This document shows, in pieces, positions 49,612-56,923 of a DNA stretch of 64,000 nucleotides. The stretch lies in assembly GCF_014199205.1 (NCBI RefSeq), contig NZ_JACIJD010000015.1, forward strand, positions 37,831 to 101,830, in the 5' to 3' direction. Both the position numbers and the translations under genes were made by a program. The notes under the pieces are model-generated. The model did no database searches, had not been told where the DNA came from, and worked only from the letters and a program-made list of their open reading frames with translations. Positions within the stretch are counted from its first letter, which is position 1; the number at the start of each line of letters is the position of its first letter. The stretch comes from Muricoccus pecuniae. GTDB taxonomy: Bacteria > Pseudomonadota > Alphaproteobacteria > Acetobacterales > Acetobacteraceae.

Positions 49612-50415
49612 TCAGCCCTCCCAGCCAGCGATGCCGAGATAGGCGGCGGCGAGCCGGGCCTGGCCCTCATGCATGGAACGGCCCGTGACGACCGCGCAGC
49701 CGGCAGCGCGGGCAGCGGCGATCAGGGGCGTCTCCTCGGGGTTGGGGATCACATCGGCCACCACCTGCGGCGGGCGCAGGCGGGAGACCTCGAGCGGAAG
49801 GGGATCGCCCTCCCGCAGCCCGAGGGGGGTGGCGTTCACGACGATGTCCTGCCCCATGGTCTCCGGCCGCCCTTCGGCGACGGAAAGGCCGGGATAGGTC
49901 CCGGAGAGCAGCCCGGCGAGAGACGCGGCGCGGCCGGGGGAGGCGTCGTGCAGCAGGAGCCGCGCCGCTCCGGCGCGGGCCAGGGCATGGGCGATGGCGC
50001 GGCCGGCGGCGCCGCAGCCCACCTGCAGGATGGCGGAGCCGCGCACGGGATGGCCGGCGCGCTCCAGGCCGTCACGGAAGCCCTCGCCGTCGAACATCTC
50101 GCCTTCCCAGCCGCCCTCCGGGCGCCGGCGGACGGTGTTGACGGTGCCGGTGAGCCGGGCCGTGGGGCCGAGCGCGTCCAGCAGGGGGACGACCGCCTCC
50201 TTGTGCGGCATGGTCACCACCAGCCCGTCCAGGTTGCGCAGGCGGGTCAGCCCGGCCCAGGCGGCGGGGAGCTCGCCCGCCGGAACCTCGAAGGCGAGGA
50301 AGGCCGCGTCCATGCCGAGCCGCGCGAAGGCCTGGTTGAACAGGGCCGGGGAGCGGAGCGGCGCCACCGGGTCCCCGAGGATGGCCATCAGGCGCGTGCG
50401 GCCGGTGATCGTCAT
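49612..50415 (-). CDS. Shikimate dehydrogenase-like (AroE paralog)
   Basis: 267 residues. The overall AroE layout is intact: GDPVAPLRSPALFNQAF, VTMPHKEAV (catalytic Lys), GTVNTV, FDGEGF (catalytic Asp), a NATPLGL loop and the C-terminal GRSMHEGQARLAA. In the substrate motif, canonical AroE has S-x-S-P. Here it is L-R-S-P, so the first of the two carboxylate-binding serines is replaced. The NAD(P) segment GCGAAGRAIAHALARAGAARLLLHD is canonical. It is probably not the biosynthetic shikimate dehydrogenase but a catabolic paralog for a related cyclic or hydroxy acid. ATGA overlap with the Gfo/Idh gene. Confidence 0.82.
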   Translation of the reverse strand: MTITGRTRLMAILGDPVAPLRSPALFNQAFARLGMDAAFLAFEVPAGELPAAWAGLTRLRNLDGLVVTMPHKEAVVPLLDALGPTARLTGTVNTVRRRPEGGWEGEMFDGEGFRDGLERAGHPVRGSAILQVGCGAAGRAIAHALARAGAARLLLHDASPGRAASLAGLLSGTYPGLSVAEGRPETMGQDIVVNATPLGLREGDPLPLEVSRLRPPQVVADVIPNPEETPLIAAARAAGCAVVTGRSMHEGQARLAAAYLGIAGWEG

Positions 50416-51425
50416 GCGCGGCGGCTCGAATCGGCCAGCACCGCCTCGATCAGCCGCTGGACAGCCAGGGCGGAGCGGGCGCTGTTGGCGGGCTCGCGGC
50501 CCTCCTCGATGGCGTCCAGCACTTCGGTGATCAGGGCGCGGTGCGGGCCGTGGTCGAAGGCCATAGGATCGGCGCCGCCGCCGCCCGAGCCTTCCTCGCC
50601 GAAGACCTCCGGCGGTGCACCATCCGCGCCGTGCAGTTCCAGCCGGTGCGCCACCAGCACGGCGGAGCCACGGCTGCCCGCGATCTCGATCCGCTCGGGA
50701 AAGCCGGGGCGGGCGACGGTCGTGGCGTCCAGCACGCCGATCGCGCCGTTCTCGAAGCGGAGCGCGGCCGCGGCGATGTCCTCCGTGTCGATCTTGCGCA
50801 AGGGCGAGGTGGCGGCGAAGCCGGCCACGTCCCGCACGGGCCCCATGAGGTGAAGCAGCAGGTCGATCGTGTGGATGGCCTGGGTGAGCAGCACGCCGCC
50901 GCCGTCGCGCGCCATGCTACCGCGCCCGGGCTGGGCGAAATAGGCGTCGTCGCGCCACCAGCGGATGGAGGCGGAGGCGGAGAGGGGCGTGCCGAGCCGG
51001 CCGGAATCGAGGGCGGCCTTGAGACGCAGCGCCGCCGGGCGGAAGCGGTGCTGGAGGCAGACGCCGCAGCGCAGGCCCGCGGCCTCGGCCGCCGCCGCGA
51101 GGGCCTCGCCCCGCTCGGCCGTAAGTTCAAGCGGCTTCTCCACGAGGAGGTGCTTGCCGCGCGCGATGGCCTCCTGCGCGAGCGGGAGATGGGTGCCGGG
51201 CGGGCTGAGCACGAAGACGAGGTCCAGGCCGGGCGCTTCCAGCAGGGCCGCGAGCTCCGCGAAGGCCGGCGCCCCCCAGCGCGCCGTGAAGGCCTCCCGC
51301 CGGGCCGGGGAGGGGGCGTGGCCCCCGATGATCCGGACCCGACCGGCCCTCTCCAGCTCCCGAAGGCTCAGCATGTGCGGCGCGATGGCCATGCCGAGGC
51401 CGACGAGGCCCACCCCGATGGGCAT
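50412..51425 (-). CDS. Gfo/Idh/MocA family oxidoreductase
   Basis: 337 residues. The N-terminal Rossmann fold (GVGLVGLGMAIAPHMLSL) is followed by VFVLSPPGTHLPLAQEAIARGKHLLVEKPLELTAE with the conserved EKP lysine, then LQHRFRPAALRLK. The C-terminal domain contains GGGVLLTQAIHTIDLLLHLMGPV, where the His acts in catalysis. Members oxidise sugars, inositols or cyclic polyols with NAD(P). Its translational coupling to the AroE-like gene suggests the two act on the same cyclic or polyhydroxy compound. Divergent from the solute-binding protein gene. Confidence 0.9.
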   Translation of the reverse strand: MPIGVGLVGLGMAIAPHMLSLRELERAGRVRIIGGHAPSPARREAFTARWGAPAFAELAALLEAPGLDLVFVLSPPGTHLPLAQEAIARGKHLLVEKPLELTAERGEALAAAAEAAGLRCGVCLQHRFRPAALRLKAALDSGRLGTPLSASASIRWWRDDAYFAQPGRGSMARDGGGVLLTQAIHTIDLLLHLMGPVRDVAGFAATSPLRKIDTEDIAAAALRFENGAIGVLDATTVARPGFPERIEIAGSRGSAVLVAHRLELHGADGAPPEVFGEEGSGGGGADPMAFDHGPHRALITEVLDAIEEGREPANSARSALAVQRLIEAVLADSSRRA

Positions 51426-51559
51426 CTTCCCCGCCCCCCTCCCCGCGCAGCTTCCCGCTTCACAGGCGCAACGGCTGCGACCTATCGTGCCGGTGCACGG
51501 GAGATTCCCGCGCCCAAAACGATCCGGCGGAACTGTCGGACGACCCTGAGGAATTGTCC

Positions 51560-53173
51560 ATGACCGTGATGTCTCTCTCCCGCCGCGATCTCGCGCGGCT
51601 GCTCGGTGCCTCGGCGGCGGTGCTTCCGCTCCTGCCGGGCGGGCGGGCGCTGGCGCAGTCGCGGCGCGACACGCTGGTGCTTGGCATCGACATCAGCGAC
51701 ACCATCACCTTCGATCCCGTCCGCCAGGCCCAGTACACGCCGCCCCTGACCCTGGCCGCCTGCTACGACAGCCTCATGACGCTGGACGCGGACGACCTCG
51801 TGAACCCGAAGCCGTCGCTGGCCACGAAGTGGGAGCGGCGGCCGGGCGGGGATGGGTGGCGCTTCACGCTGCGGCAGGGCGTGAAGTTCGTCTCCGGCGC
51901 GACCATGACGGCGGAGGACGTGAAGTTCACCTTCGACCGGCTGATCAACATGAAGGAGCAGACGCAGCAGTACATCAAGGCGGTGGAGCGGGTGGAGGTC
52001 GTGGACGCCAACACTGTCGACTTCATCCTGAACTCGCCGAACGCGCCCATCCTTTCCATCCTGTGCAACCCGGGCTGCGCGATCCTGGAGAAGGCGGTGC
52101 TGCTGCAGCACGGCGGCGTGCAGGGCGTTGAGGCGAAGGACGGGGACAAGGCGACGGACTGGCTGAACGGCAACTCCGCCGGCACCGGCCCGTACCGCCT
52201 CGTGCGCTGGGAACGGAACGGCCAGATCCTCCTGCAGCGCAACCCGAACCACTGGCGCGGCGCACCCGCCTTCGAGCGCGTGGTGATCCGGCATCTCTCC
52301 GACAGCGCGGCGCAGCTCCTGGCGGTGCGGCGGGGGGACGTGCACGCCGCCTTCAACCTGATCCCCGAGCAGATCGCGACCCTGCGCGGCGACGCGAATG
52401 TCCGGGTGGAGCGCCTGCCGAGCCTCGATCACGTCTACATGGCGCTGACGCAGAATCCGGCCGCGAATCCGGCGCTGGCGAAGAAGGAGGTGCGGCACGC
52501 CATCGGCCATGCCATCGACTACGACGGCATCCTGAACAACCTGCTCGGCGGGGCGGCGCTGCGCGCGGCGCACTTCCTCCCGATCGGCGTGAACGGCAGC
52601 ACGGAGGCGGTGGCGCGCCAGGTCGGCTTCCGCCAGGACCTGGACAAGGCGAGGCAGCTTCTCCAGGCCGCCGGGCTGGCGGATGGCTTCGAGATGGAGA
52701 TCGCCTACGGCCAGGCCGCCGTCGCCGGCATCTCCTACCAGGTGCTCGGGCAGAAGCTGCAATCCGACCTGGCGCGCGTCGGCATCCGTGTGCGGCTGAA
52801 CCCGATGGACCAGGTCAACCTGCGCACGGTCTACACCCAGGGCCGCATGGCCGGCGGGTTGCTCACCTTCTGGAACCCGCCCGCCGTGTCCAACGACCTC
52901 TGGGCGAGCGCGGTGGTGGAGCGCGTGGCAAGGCGCGTCGGCTGGGAGGTGCCGGCCGAGATGACGGAGCTGACCAGGCGCGCCGCCGAGGAGGAGGACC
53001 TGGCGAAGGCCGCCGATCTCTGGGTCGAGTGGCAGCGCCGGGTGGTGGACCAGGCGAACCACTTCGTCCTGTTCCAGCCGATCTACCAGATCGCTGTGCG
53101 GAACACGGTGAAGGACTTCCCACTGACCGCCGCGGGCTGGCAGCTTGATACGGGGAAGGTGACGCTGGCCTGA
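51560..53173 (+). CDS. ABC transporter family-5 solute-binding protein (dipeptide/oligopeptide type)
   Basis: 537 residues from ATG 51560 with GAGGA 7 bases upstream. A Tat-like signal (SLSRRDLARLLGASAAVLPLLPGGRALAQ) leads the mature receptor. SBP_bac_5 motifs include LAACYDSLMTLDADDLVNPKPSLATKWE, WRFTLRQGVKFVSGATMTAEDVKFTFDRL and AGTGPYRLVRWERNGQILLQRNPNHW in parts, and VRHAIGHAIDYDGIL. It serves the permease/ATPase genes at 55032-58977, from which it is separated by a divergent gene pair. Family-5 receptors bind peptides, but also opines, sugars and aromatic acids. Confidence 0.93.
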   Translation: MTVMSLSRRDLARLLGASAAVLPLLPGGRALAQSRRDTLVLGIDISDTITFDPVRQAQYTPPLTLAACYDSLMTLDADDLVNPKPSLATKWERRPGGDGWRFTLRQGVKFVSGATMTAEDVKFTFDRLINMKEQTQQYIKAVERVEVVDANTVDFILNSPNAPILSILCNPGCAILEKAVLLQHGGVQGVEAKDGDKATDWLNGNSAGTGPYRLVRWERNGQILLQRNPNHWRGAPAFERVVIRHLSDSAAQLLAVRRGDVHAAFNLIPEQIATLRGDANVRVERLPSLDHVYMALTQNPAANPALAKKEVRHAIGHAIDYDGILNNLLGGAALRAAHFLPIGVNGSTEAVARQVGFRQDLDKARQLLQAAGLADGFEMEIAYGQAAVAGISYQVLGQKLQSDLARVGIRVRLNPMDQVNLRTVYTQGRMAGGLLTFWNPPAVSNDLWASAVVERVARRVGWEVPAEMTELTRRAAEEEDLAKAADLWVEWQRRVVDQANHFVLFQPIYQIAVRNTVKDFPLTAAGWQLDTGKVTLA

Positions 53174-53180
53174 AGCGGGG

Positions 53181-53203
53181 GCGGGGAGGGAGCGCCTCCC
53201 CGC
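53181..53203. terminator. 9-bp hairpin between solute receptor and convergent dehydrogenase
   Basis: GCGGGGAGG (53181-53189) and CCTCCCCGC (53195-53203) are perfectly complementary around a 5-base loop. It lies 7 bases from both the receptor stop and the dehydrogenase stop on the other strand, so it likely works in both directions. Confidence 0.72.
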
Positions 53204-53209
53204 GCCTCC

Positions 53210-54196
53210 CTAGCGTTGCAGGCGCGCGAGGCGGTGCGCGGCCTCGATGTTCACGGCGCCTTCAGGCACCCTCCCCGCGGCAAGCGCTGCCACCTGCCGC
53301 ACCGTGTCCATGGCCTGGTGCTCGGCCGCCTCGGGCGTCAGCCCCGCCAGATGGGGCGTGGCGATCACATCCGGGCGGCGGGCGAGGCGGGGGGAGGGCA
53401 TCTGGTCCGGGGCGCGGCCGACATCCATGGCCGCGCCGGCGAGATGCCCGGAGTCCAGCGCCGCCTCCAGCGCCGCCTCGTCCACCAGCTCCCCGCGGGA
53501 GAGGTTGATGAAGAAGGCGCCGCGGCGCATGGCCGCGAAGGCCTTTGCATCCATGATGTCAGCCGTTTCCGGCGAGGCGATCGCGAGGCAGACGACGAAG
53601 TCGGCGGACAGCACCTCCGCGAAGCCCGCGGCCTGCACGCCAGCATCCTCCGGAGAGGCGTAGGGGTCGTAGGCGAGGACGCGCATGCCCAGGGCGCGCG
53701 CCGTGACCGCCATGCGGCGGGCGATGCGGCCGTAGCCGACCAGCCCCAGCGTGGAGGCGGAGAGCTGCACGCCGGTGGTTGGCGCCGGGATCTCGCCGCG
53801 GTGATAGGCGCTGGCGACGCGGGTGACGCCGCGCGCGAGATCCACGAGCATCCCGATGCCCAGCTCCGCCACGGAATCGGTGAAGCCCGGCGTCGCGCGG
53901 GTGACGAGGATGCCATGGGCCGAGGCCGCGGGCACGTCGATCGTGCTGATGTCCACCGCGCAGCGCAGGAAGGCGACGAGATCAGGCGAGGCGGCGAAGG
54001 TGGCCGCCGTGCCCGGGCTCCCGCGGTAGGCGATGATGGCCTGGCAACCGGCGGCGGCCTGCGCCAGCTCGGCGTCCCGCAACTCGCGGTCCGTGGTATT
54101 GCGGACCACCTCGGCGTGCTCGCGCAGTGCGGCGAGGGCGCGTTCCCCGAAATAGCCGGGGAAGGTCTCGGTGGAGTGGGAGAGGAAGACCTTCAT
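53210..54196 (-). CDS. D-2-hydroxyacid dehydrogenase family protein
   Basis: 328 residues. The NAD-binding motif is STLGLVGYGRIARRMAVTARALGMRVLAYDPY. The catalytic residues of the D-2-hydroxyacid dehydrogenase family follow in order: Arg in INLSRGELVDEAAL, the Glu region after GAAMDVG, and His in IATPHLAGLTPEA. The family reduces 2-keto acids or phosphoglycerate-like substrates. The second Asp/Glu environment (DVGRAPDQMPSP) is slightly unusual. Its ATG overlaps the enoyl-CoA hydratase stop (ATGA). Confidence 0.9.
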   Translation of the reverse strand: MKVFLSHSTETFPGYFGERALAALREHAEVVRNTTDRELRDAELAQAAAGCQAIIAYRGSPGTAATFAASPDLVAFLRCAVDISTIDVPAASAHGILVTRATPGFTDSVAELGIGMLVDLARGVTRVASAYHRGEIPAPTTGVQLSASTLGLVGYGRIARRMAVTARALGMRVLAYDPYASPEDAGVQAAGFAEVLSADFVVCLAIASPETADIMDAKAFAAMRRGAFFINLSRGELVDEAALEAALDSGHLAGAAMDVGRAPDQMPSPRLARRPDVIATPHLAGLTPEAAEHQAMDTVRQVAALAAGRVPEGAVNIEAAHRLARLQR

Positions 54197-54960
54197 CGGG
54201 CGAACTCCGCGGGGCGCTTCTCGTTGAAGGCCCGGATCCCCTCCAGGTGGTCCCCGGCCGAGAAGCAGAGCACGTTCATCTCGTTCTCATAGGCGAGGCC
54301 GGCGGAGAGCGGGGCTTCCAGCGCCATCCGCATCGCCGCCTTCACCGACTGCACCGCCACGGGCGACAGGGCGGCGAGCCGGCGGGCGATCTCCCGTGCC
54401 CGGTCCAGCAGCGCCGCTTGCGGCACCACCTCCTCCACGATGCCCAGCCGCAGCGCCTCGGCGGCGTCGATCGGCTCGCCCAGCATCAGGAGGCGCGCCG
54501 CCCGGCCCTGGCCGATGAGGCGGGGCAGGAGCTGCGAGGCGCCGCCCCCGCCCACCCAGCCCCGCTGCACCTCGGGGAAGCCGAGGCGCATCGTCTCCGC
54601 GGCCACGCGCAGATCGGCCGAGAGGGCGGCCTCGGCGCCGCCGCCGAGGGTCCAGCCCTGCAGAGCGGCCACCACGGGCTTGCGGATGTTGCGGATGACC
54701 GTGGCGTATTCCACGCGGTTGCGGAAATGCCAGGCCGAGGGATAGGCGGCCAGCGCGTTCAGGTCGCTGCCGGCGCAGAAGGCCCGCTCCCCCTCGCCAC
54801 GGAGCAGGACGGCGCGGACGGCGTCCTCCGCGTCCAGGGCGCGGGCGTGGTCCAGCAGGCGCCCCGCCATCGCGGGGGTCACCGCGTTGTGCTTGGCGGG
54901 GCGGTCCAGCACCAGCTCGGCCACCCCATCCTCGATCGTCAGCCGCACGTCGCCATCCAT
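54193..54960 (-). CDS. Enoyl-CoA hydratase/isomerase family protein
   Basis: 255 residues from ATG 54960 with GGGAGGA upstream. The crotonase fold shows LDRPAKHNAVTPAM, AFCAGSDLNAL (oxyanion hole), VVAALQGWTLGGGAEAALSADLRVAAE and GFPEVQRGWVGGGGASQLLPRLIG. One catalytic Glu aligns with the GFPEVQRG glutamate; the first canonical Glu position reads Ala/Glu in GGGAEAAL. Crotonases hydrate, isomerise or cleave acyl-CoAs. It is first in the two-gene reverse unit and divergent from the permease genes by 71 bases, a likely shared promoter. Confidence 0.9.
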   Translation of the reverse strand: MDGDVRLTIEDGVAELVLDRPAKHNAVTPAMAGRLLDHARALDAEDAVRAVLLRGEGERAFCAGSDLNALAAYPSAWHFRNRVEYATVIRNIRKPVVAALQGWTLGGGAEAALSADLRVAAETMRLGFPEVQRGWVGGGGASQLLPRLIGQGRAARLLMLGEPIDAAEALRLGIVEEVVPQAALLDRAREIARRLAALSPVAVQSVKAAMRMALEAPLSAGLAYENEMNVLCFSAGDHLEGIRAFNEKRPAEFAR

Positions 54961-55031
54961 GGCGGATCCTCCCGTCTTGATCGCATCTGTCCAGCAGGCG
55001 CAGAGTGAGCGCAACAAGAGGGAATGTCCGC

Positions 55032-56042
55032 GTGCCGCGTTACATCGCGACGCGACTGCTTGCGGCCGCCGTCATGGCGCTGCTGGCAAGCCTGGTCGTG
55101 TTCCTCATCTCCGCGCTGGTTCCCGGCGATCCGGTGCTGGCGCAGCTGGGCGACATCGCGGCGAGCAATCCTGCGACCGTTGCGGAATGGCGGGCCAAAT
55201 GGGGCCTCGATCTCCCCTTGTGGGAGCGCTACGGCATCTTCCTGAACGGGCTGGCCCACGGGGATCTCGGCATTTCCATCGCCACGCGGCGGCCGGTGCT
55301 GGACGATATCGCCCAGTACGCCCCGGCCACGCTGGAACTGGCGACGGTTTCCTTCCTGCTCACGCTGCTCGTCGGCATCCCGCTGGGCATCGCGGCGGCG
55401 GTGTGGCGGGACAGCTGGGTCGATTCGCTCGCCCGCGCGATCTCGCTGCTCGGCGTCTCGGCCCCGACCTTCTGGCTCGCCTTCATCATGCTGGCCATCT
55501 TCTACGGCGGGCTGGAATGGGCGCCCGGGCCGGGCCGGATGGACCCGATCGCCTTCCCGCCCGAGGGTCCCACGGGCCTGTTCCTGGTGGACACGCTGCT
55601 CGCCCGGGACTGGGAGGGCTTCTGGGACAGCGCGGCCCATCTCGTCCTGCCCTCCATCGTCCTGGCGGCCGCGACCATCGGGCTGATCACCCGGACGACC
55701 CGCGCGGCGATGCTGGACAGCCTGGGGCAGGACTATGTGCGGGTCTCCCGCGCCAAGGGGCTGAGGGAGCGGGCGATCGTGCTGCGCCACGCCCTGCCCA
55801 ACGCGCTGGTGCCCGTGGTGACGCTGGGCGGCCTCGCCTTCGCCAACCTGCTGGCCGGCGCGGTGATGACCGAGACGGTCTTCGCCTGGCCGGGCCTCGG
55901 CCGCTACACCTTCCGCTCCGCGGCGGCGCTGGATTTCCCGGCGATCATGGGGATCACCCTCGTCGTCTCCGCGACCTACCTCCTGGTGAACCTGCTGGTG
56001 GACCTCTCCTACGCGGCGCTGGACCCGAGGGTGCGGCGGTGA
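55032..56042 (+). CDS. ABC transporter permease, DppB type
   Basis: 336 residues from a GTG at 55032, with AGAGGGA upstream; the GTG at 55005 lacks a site. The opening PRYIATRLLAAAVMALLASLVVFLISALVPGDPV in pieces is the DppB/OppB signature. Six membrane segments are seen. The EAA loop for ATPase contact is QDYVRVSRAKGLRERAIVLRHALPNALVPVVTLGG. It overlaps the next permease by 4 bases (GTGA). Confidence 0.94.
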   Translation: MPRYIATRLLAAAVMALLASLVVFLISALVPGDPVLAQLGDIAASNPATVAEWRAKWGLDLPLWERYGIFLNGLAHGDLGISIATRRPVLDDIAQYAPATLELATVSFLLTLLVGIPLGIAAAVWRDSWVDSLARAISLLGVSAPTFWLAFIMLAIFYGGLEWAPGPGRMDPIAFPPEGPTGLFLVDTLLARDWEGFWDSAAHLVLPSIVLAAATIGLITRTTRAAMLDSLGQDYVRVSRAKGLRERAIVLRHALPNALVPVVTLGGLAFANLLAGAVMTETVFAWPGLGRYTFRSAAALDFPAIMGITLVVSATYLLVNLLVDLSYAALDPRVRR

Positions 56043-56923
56043 GCGCGAGCACCGTCCCCCCTCTCGCCATCCCGCCCGCCATGCCGGTGCAGCGGCCGCG
56101 CTGGCGCCGGCGGCTGCGCCGCTACGGGCCGGCCTGGCTGGGCGGGGGCGTCGTCCTGCTCTGGATCCTCATCGCGATCCTGGCGCCCTGGATCTCCCCC
56201 TTTCCGCCGGATGCGCAGGACGTGGTGAACCGGCTGCAGCCGCCGGGCGCGACCCACTGGCTCGGCACGGATGTGCTGGGACGGGACGTGTTCTCGCGGC
56301 TGCTGCACGGTGCGCGGCTCTCGCTGCTGGCGGGCTTCACCGTGGTGCTGCTCGGGGCCGCCATCGGAACCACTGTCGGCATCGTCGCGGCCTGGGCGCG
56401 CGGCTTCTGGGACGAGGCGCTGATGCGCCTGACCGACCTCGTGCTCTGCTTCCCGCCGATCATCCTCGCGCTGGCGATCGCGGCCGGGCTCGGCATCGGT
56501 ACGCAGAACACCATCCTCGCGATGTTGGTGGTGTGGTGGCCGAAATTCGCGCGGCTGGGCCGGGCCCTCGCCCTGGTGCAGCGAGGGCAGGAATACGTGG
56601 AGGCGGCGACGGTGCTGGGGCTGAAGCCGAGCCGCATCCTCGGCCGCCACGTCCTGCCGAACACGCTGGGGCCGCTGGCCGTGCTGGTGACGCTCGATCT
56701 CGGCAACGCCATCCTCACCTTCGCGGGCCTCTCCTTCCTCGGCCTCGGCGTCGTCCCGCCCACGCCGGAATGGGGCTCCATGGTCGCGGAGGGGCGTGAG
56801 CTGGTGGAGCAGTGGTGGATCGCCGCCTTCCCCGGCCTCGCCATCCTGACGGTCGTGGTGGGCTTCAACTTCTGCGGCGACGGGCTGCGGGACTGGCTTG
56901 ATCCGAGGGCGAGGTCGCGCTGA
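56039..56923 (+). CDS. ABC transporter permease, DppC type
   Basis: 294 residues from a GTG inside the GTGA overlap. The N-terminus is cytoplasmic, then the first helix (WLGGGVVLLWILIAILAPWIS). DppC features include THWLGTDVLGRDVFSRLLHGARLSLLAG and the EAA loop EYVEAATVLGLKPSRILGRHVLPNTLGPL. LSFLGLGVVPPTPEWGSMVAEGRE is diagnostic. It pairs with the DppB-type permease to form the channel. Overlaps the ATPase gene by one base (TGATG). Confidence 0.94.
   Translation: MSASTVPPLAIPPAMPVQRPRWRRRLRRYGPAWLGGGVVLLWILIAILAPWISPFPPDAQDVVNRLQPPGATHWLGTDVLGRDVFSRLLHGARLSLLAGFTVVLLGAAIGTTVGIVAAWARGFWDEALMRLTDLVLCFPPIILALAIAAGLGIGTQNTILAMLVVWWPKFARLGRALALVQRGQEYVEAATVLGLKPSRILGRHVLPNTLGPLAVLVTLDLGNAILTFAGLSFLGLGVVPPTPEWGSMVAEGRELVEQWWIAAFPGLAILTVVVGFNFCGDGLRDWLDPRARSR

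Noticed and set aside
53210..54960. Hydroxyacid dehydrogenase and enoyl-CoA hydratase as a transposed foreign insert
   Set aside because: Codon use matches the neighbours and no repeats or mobile-element ends flank the pair, so insertion by a mobile element is not supported.
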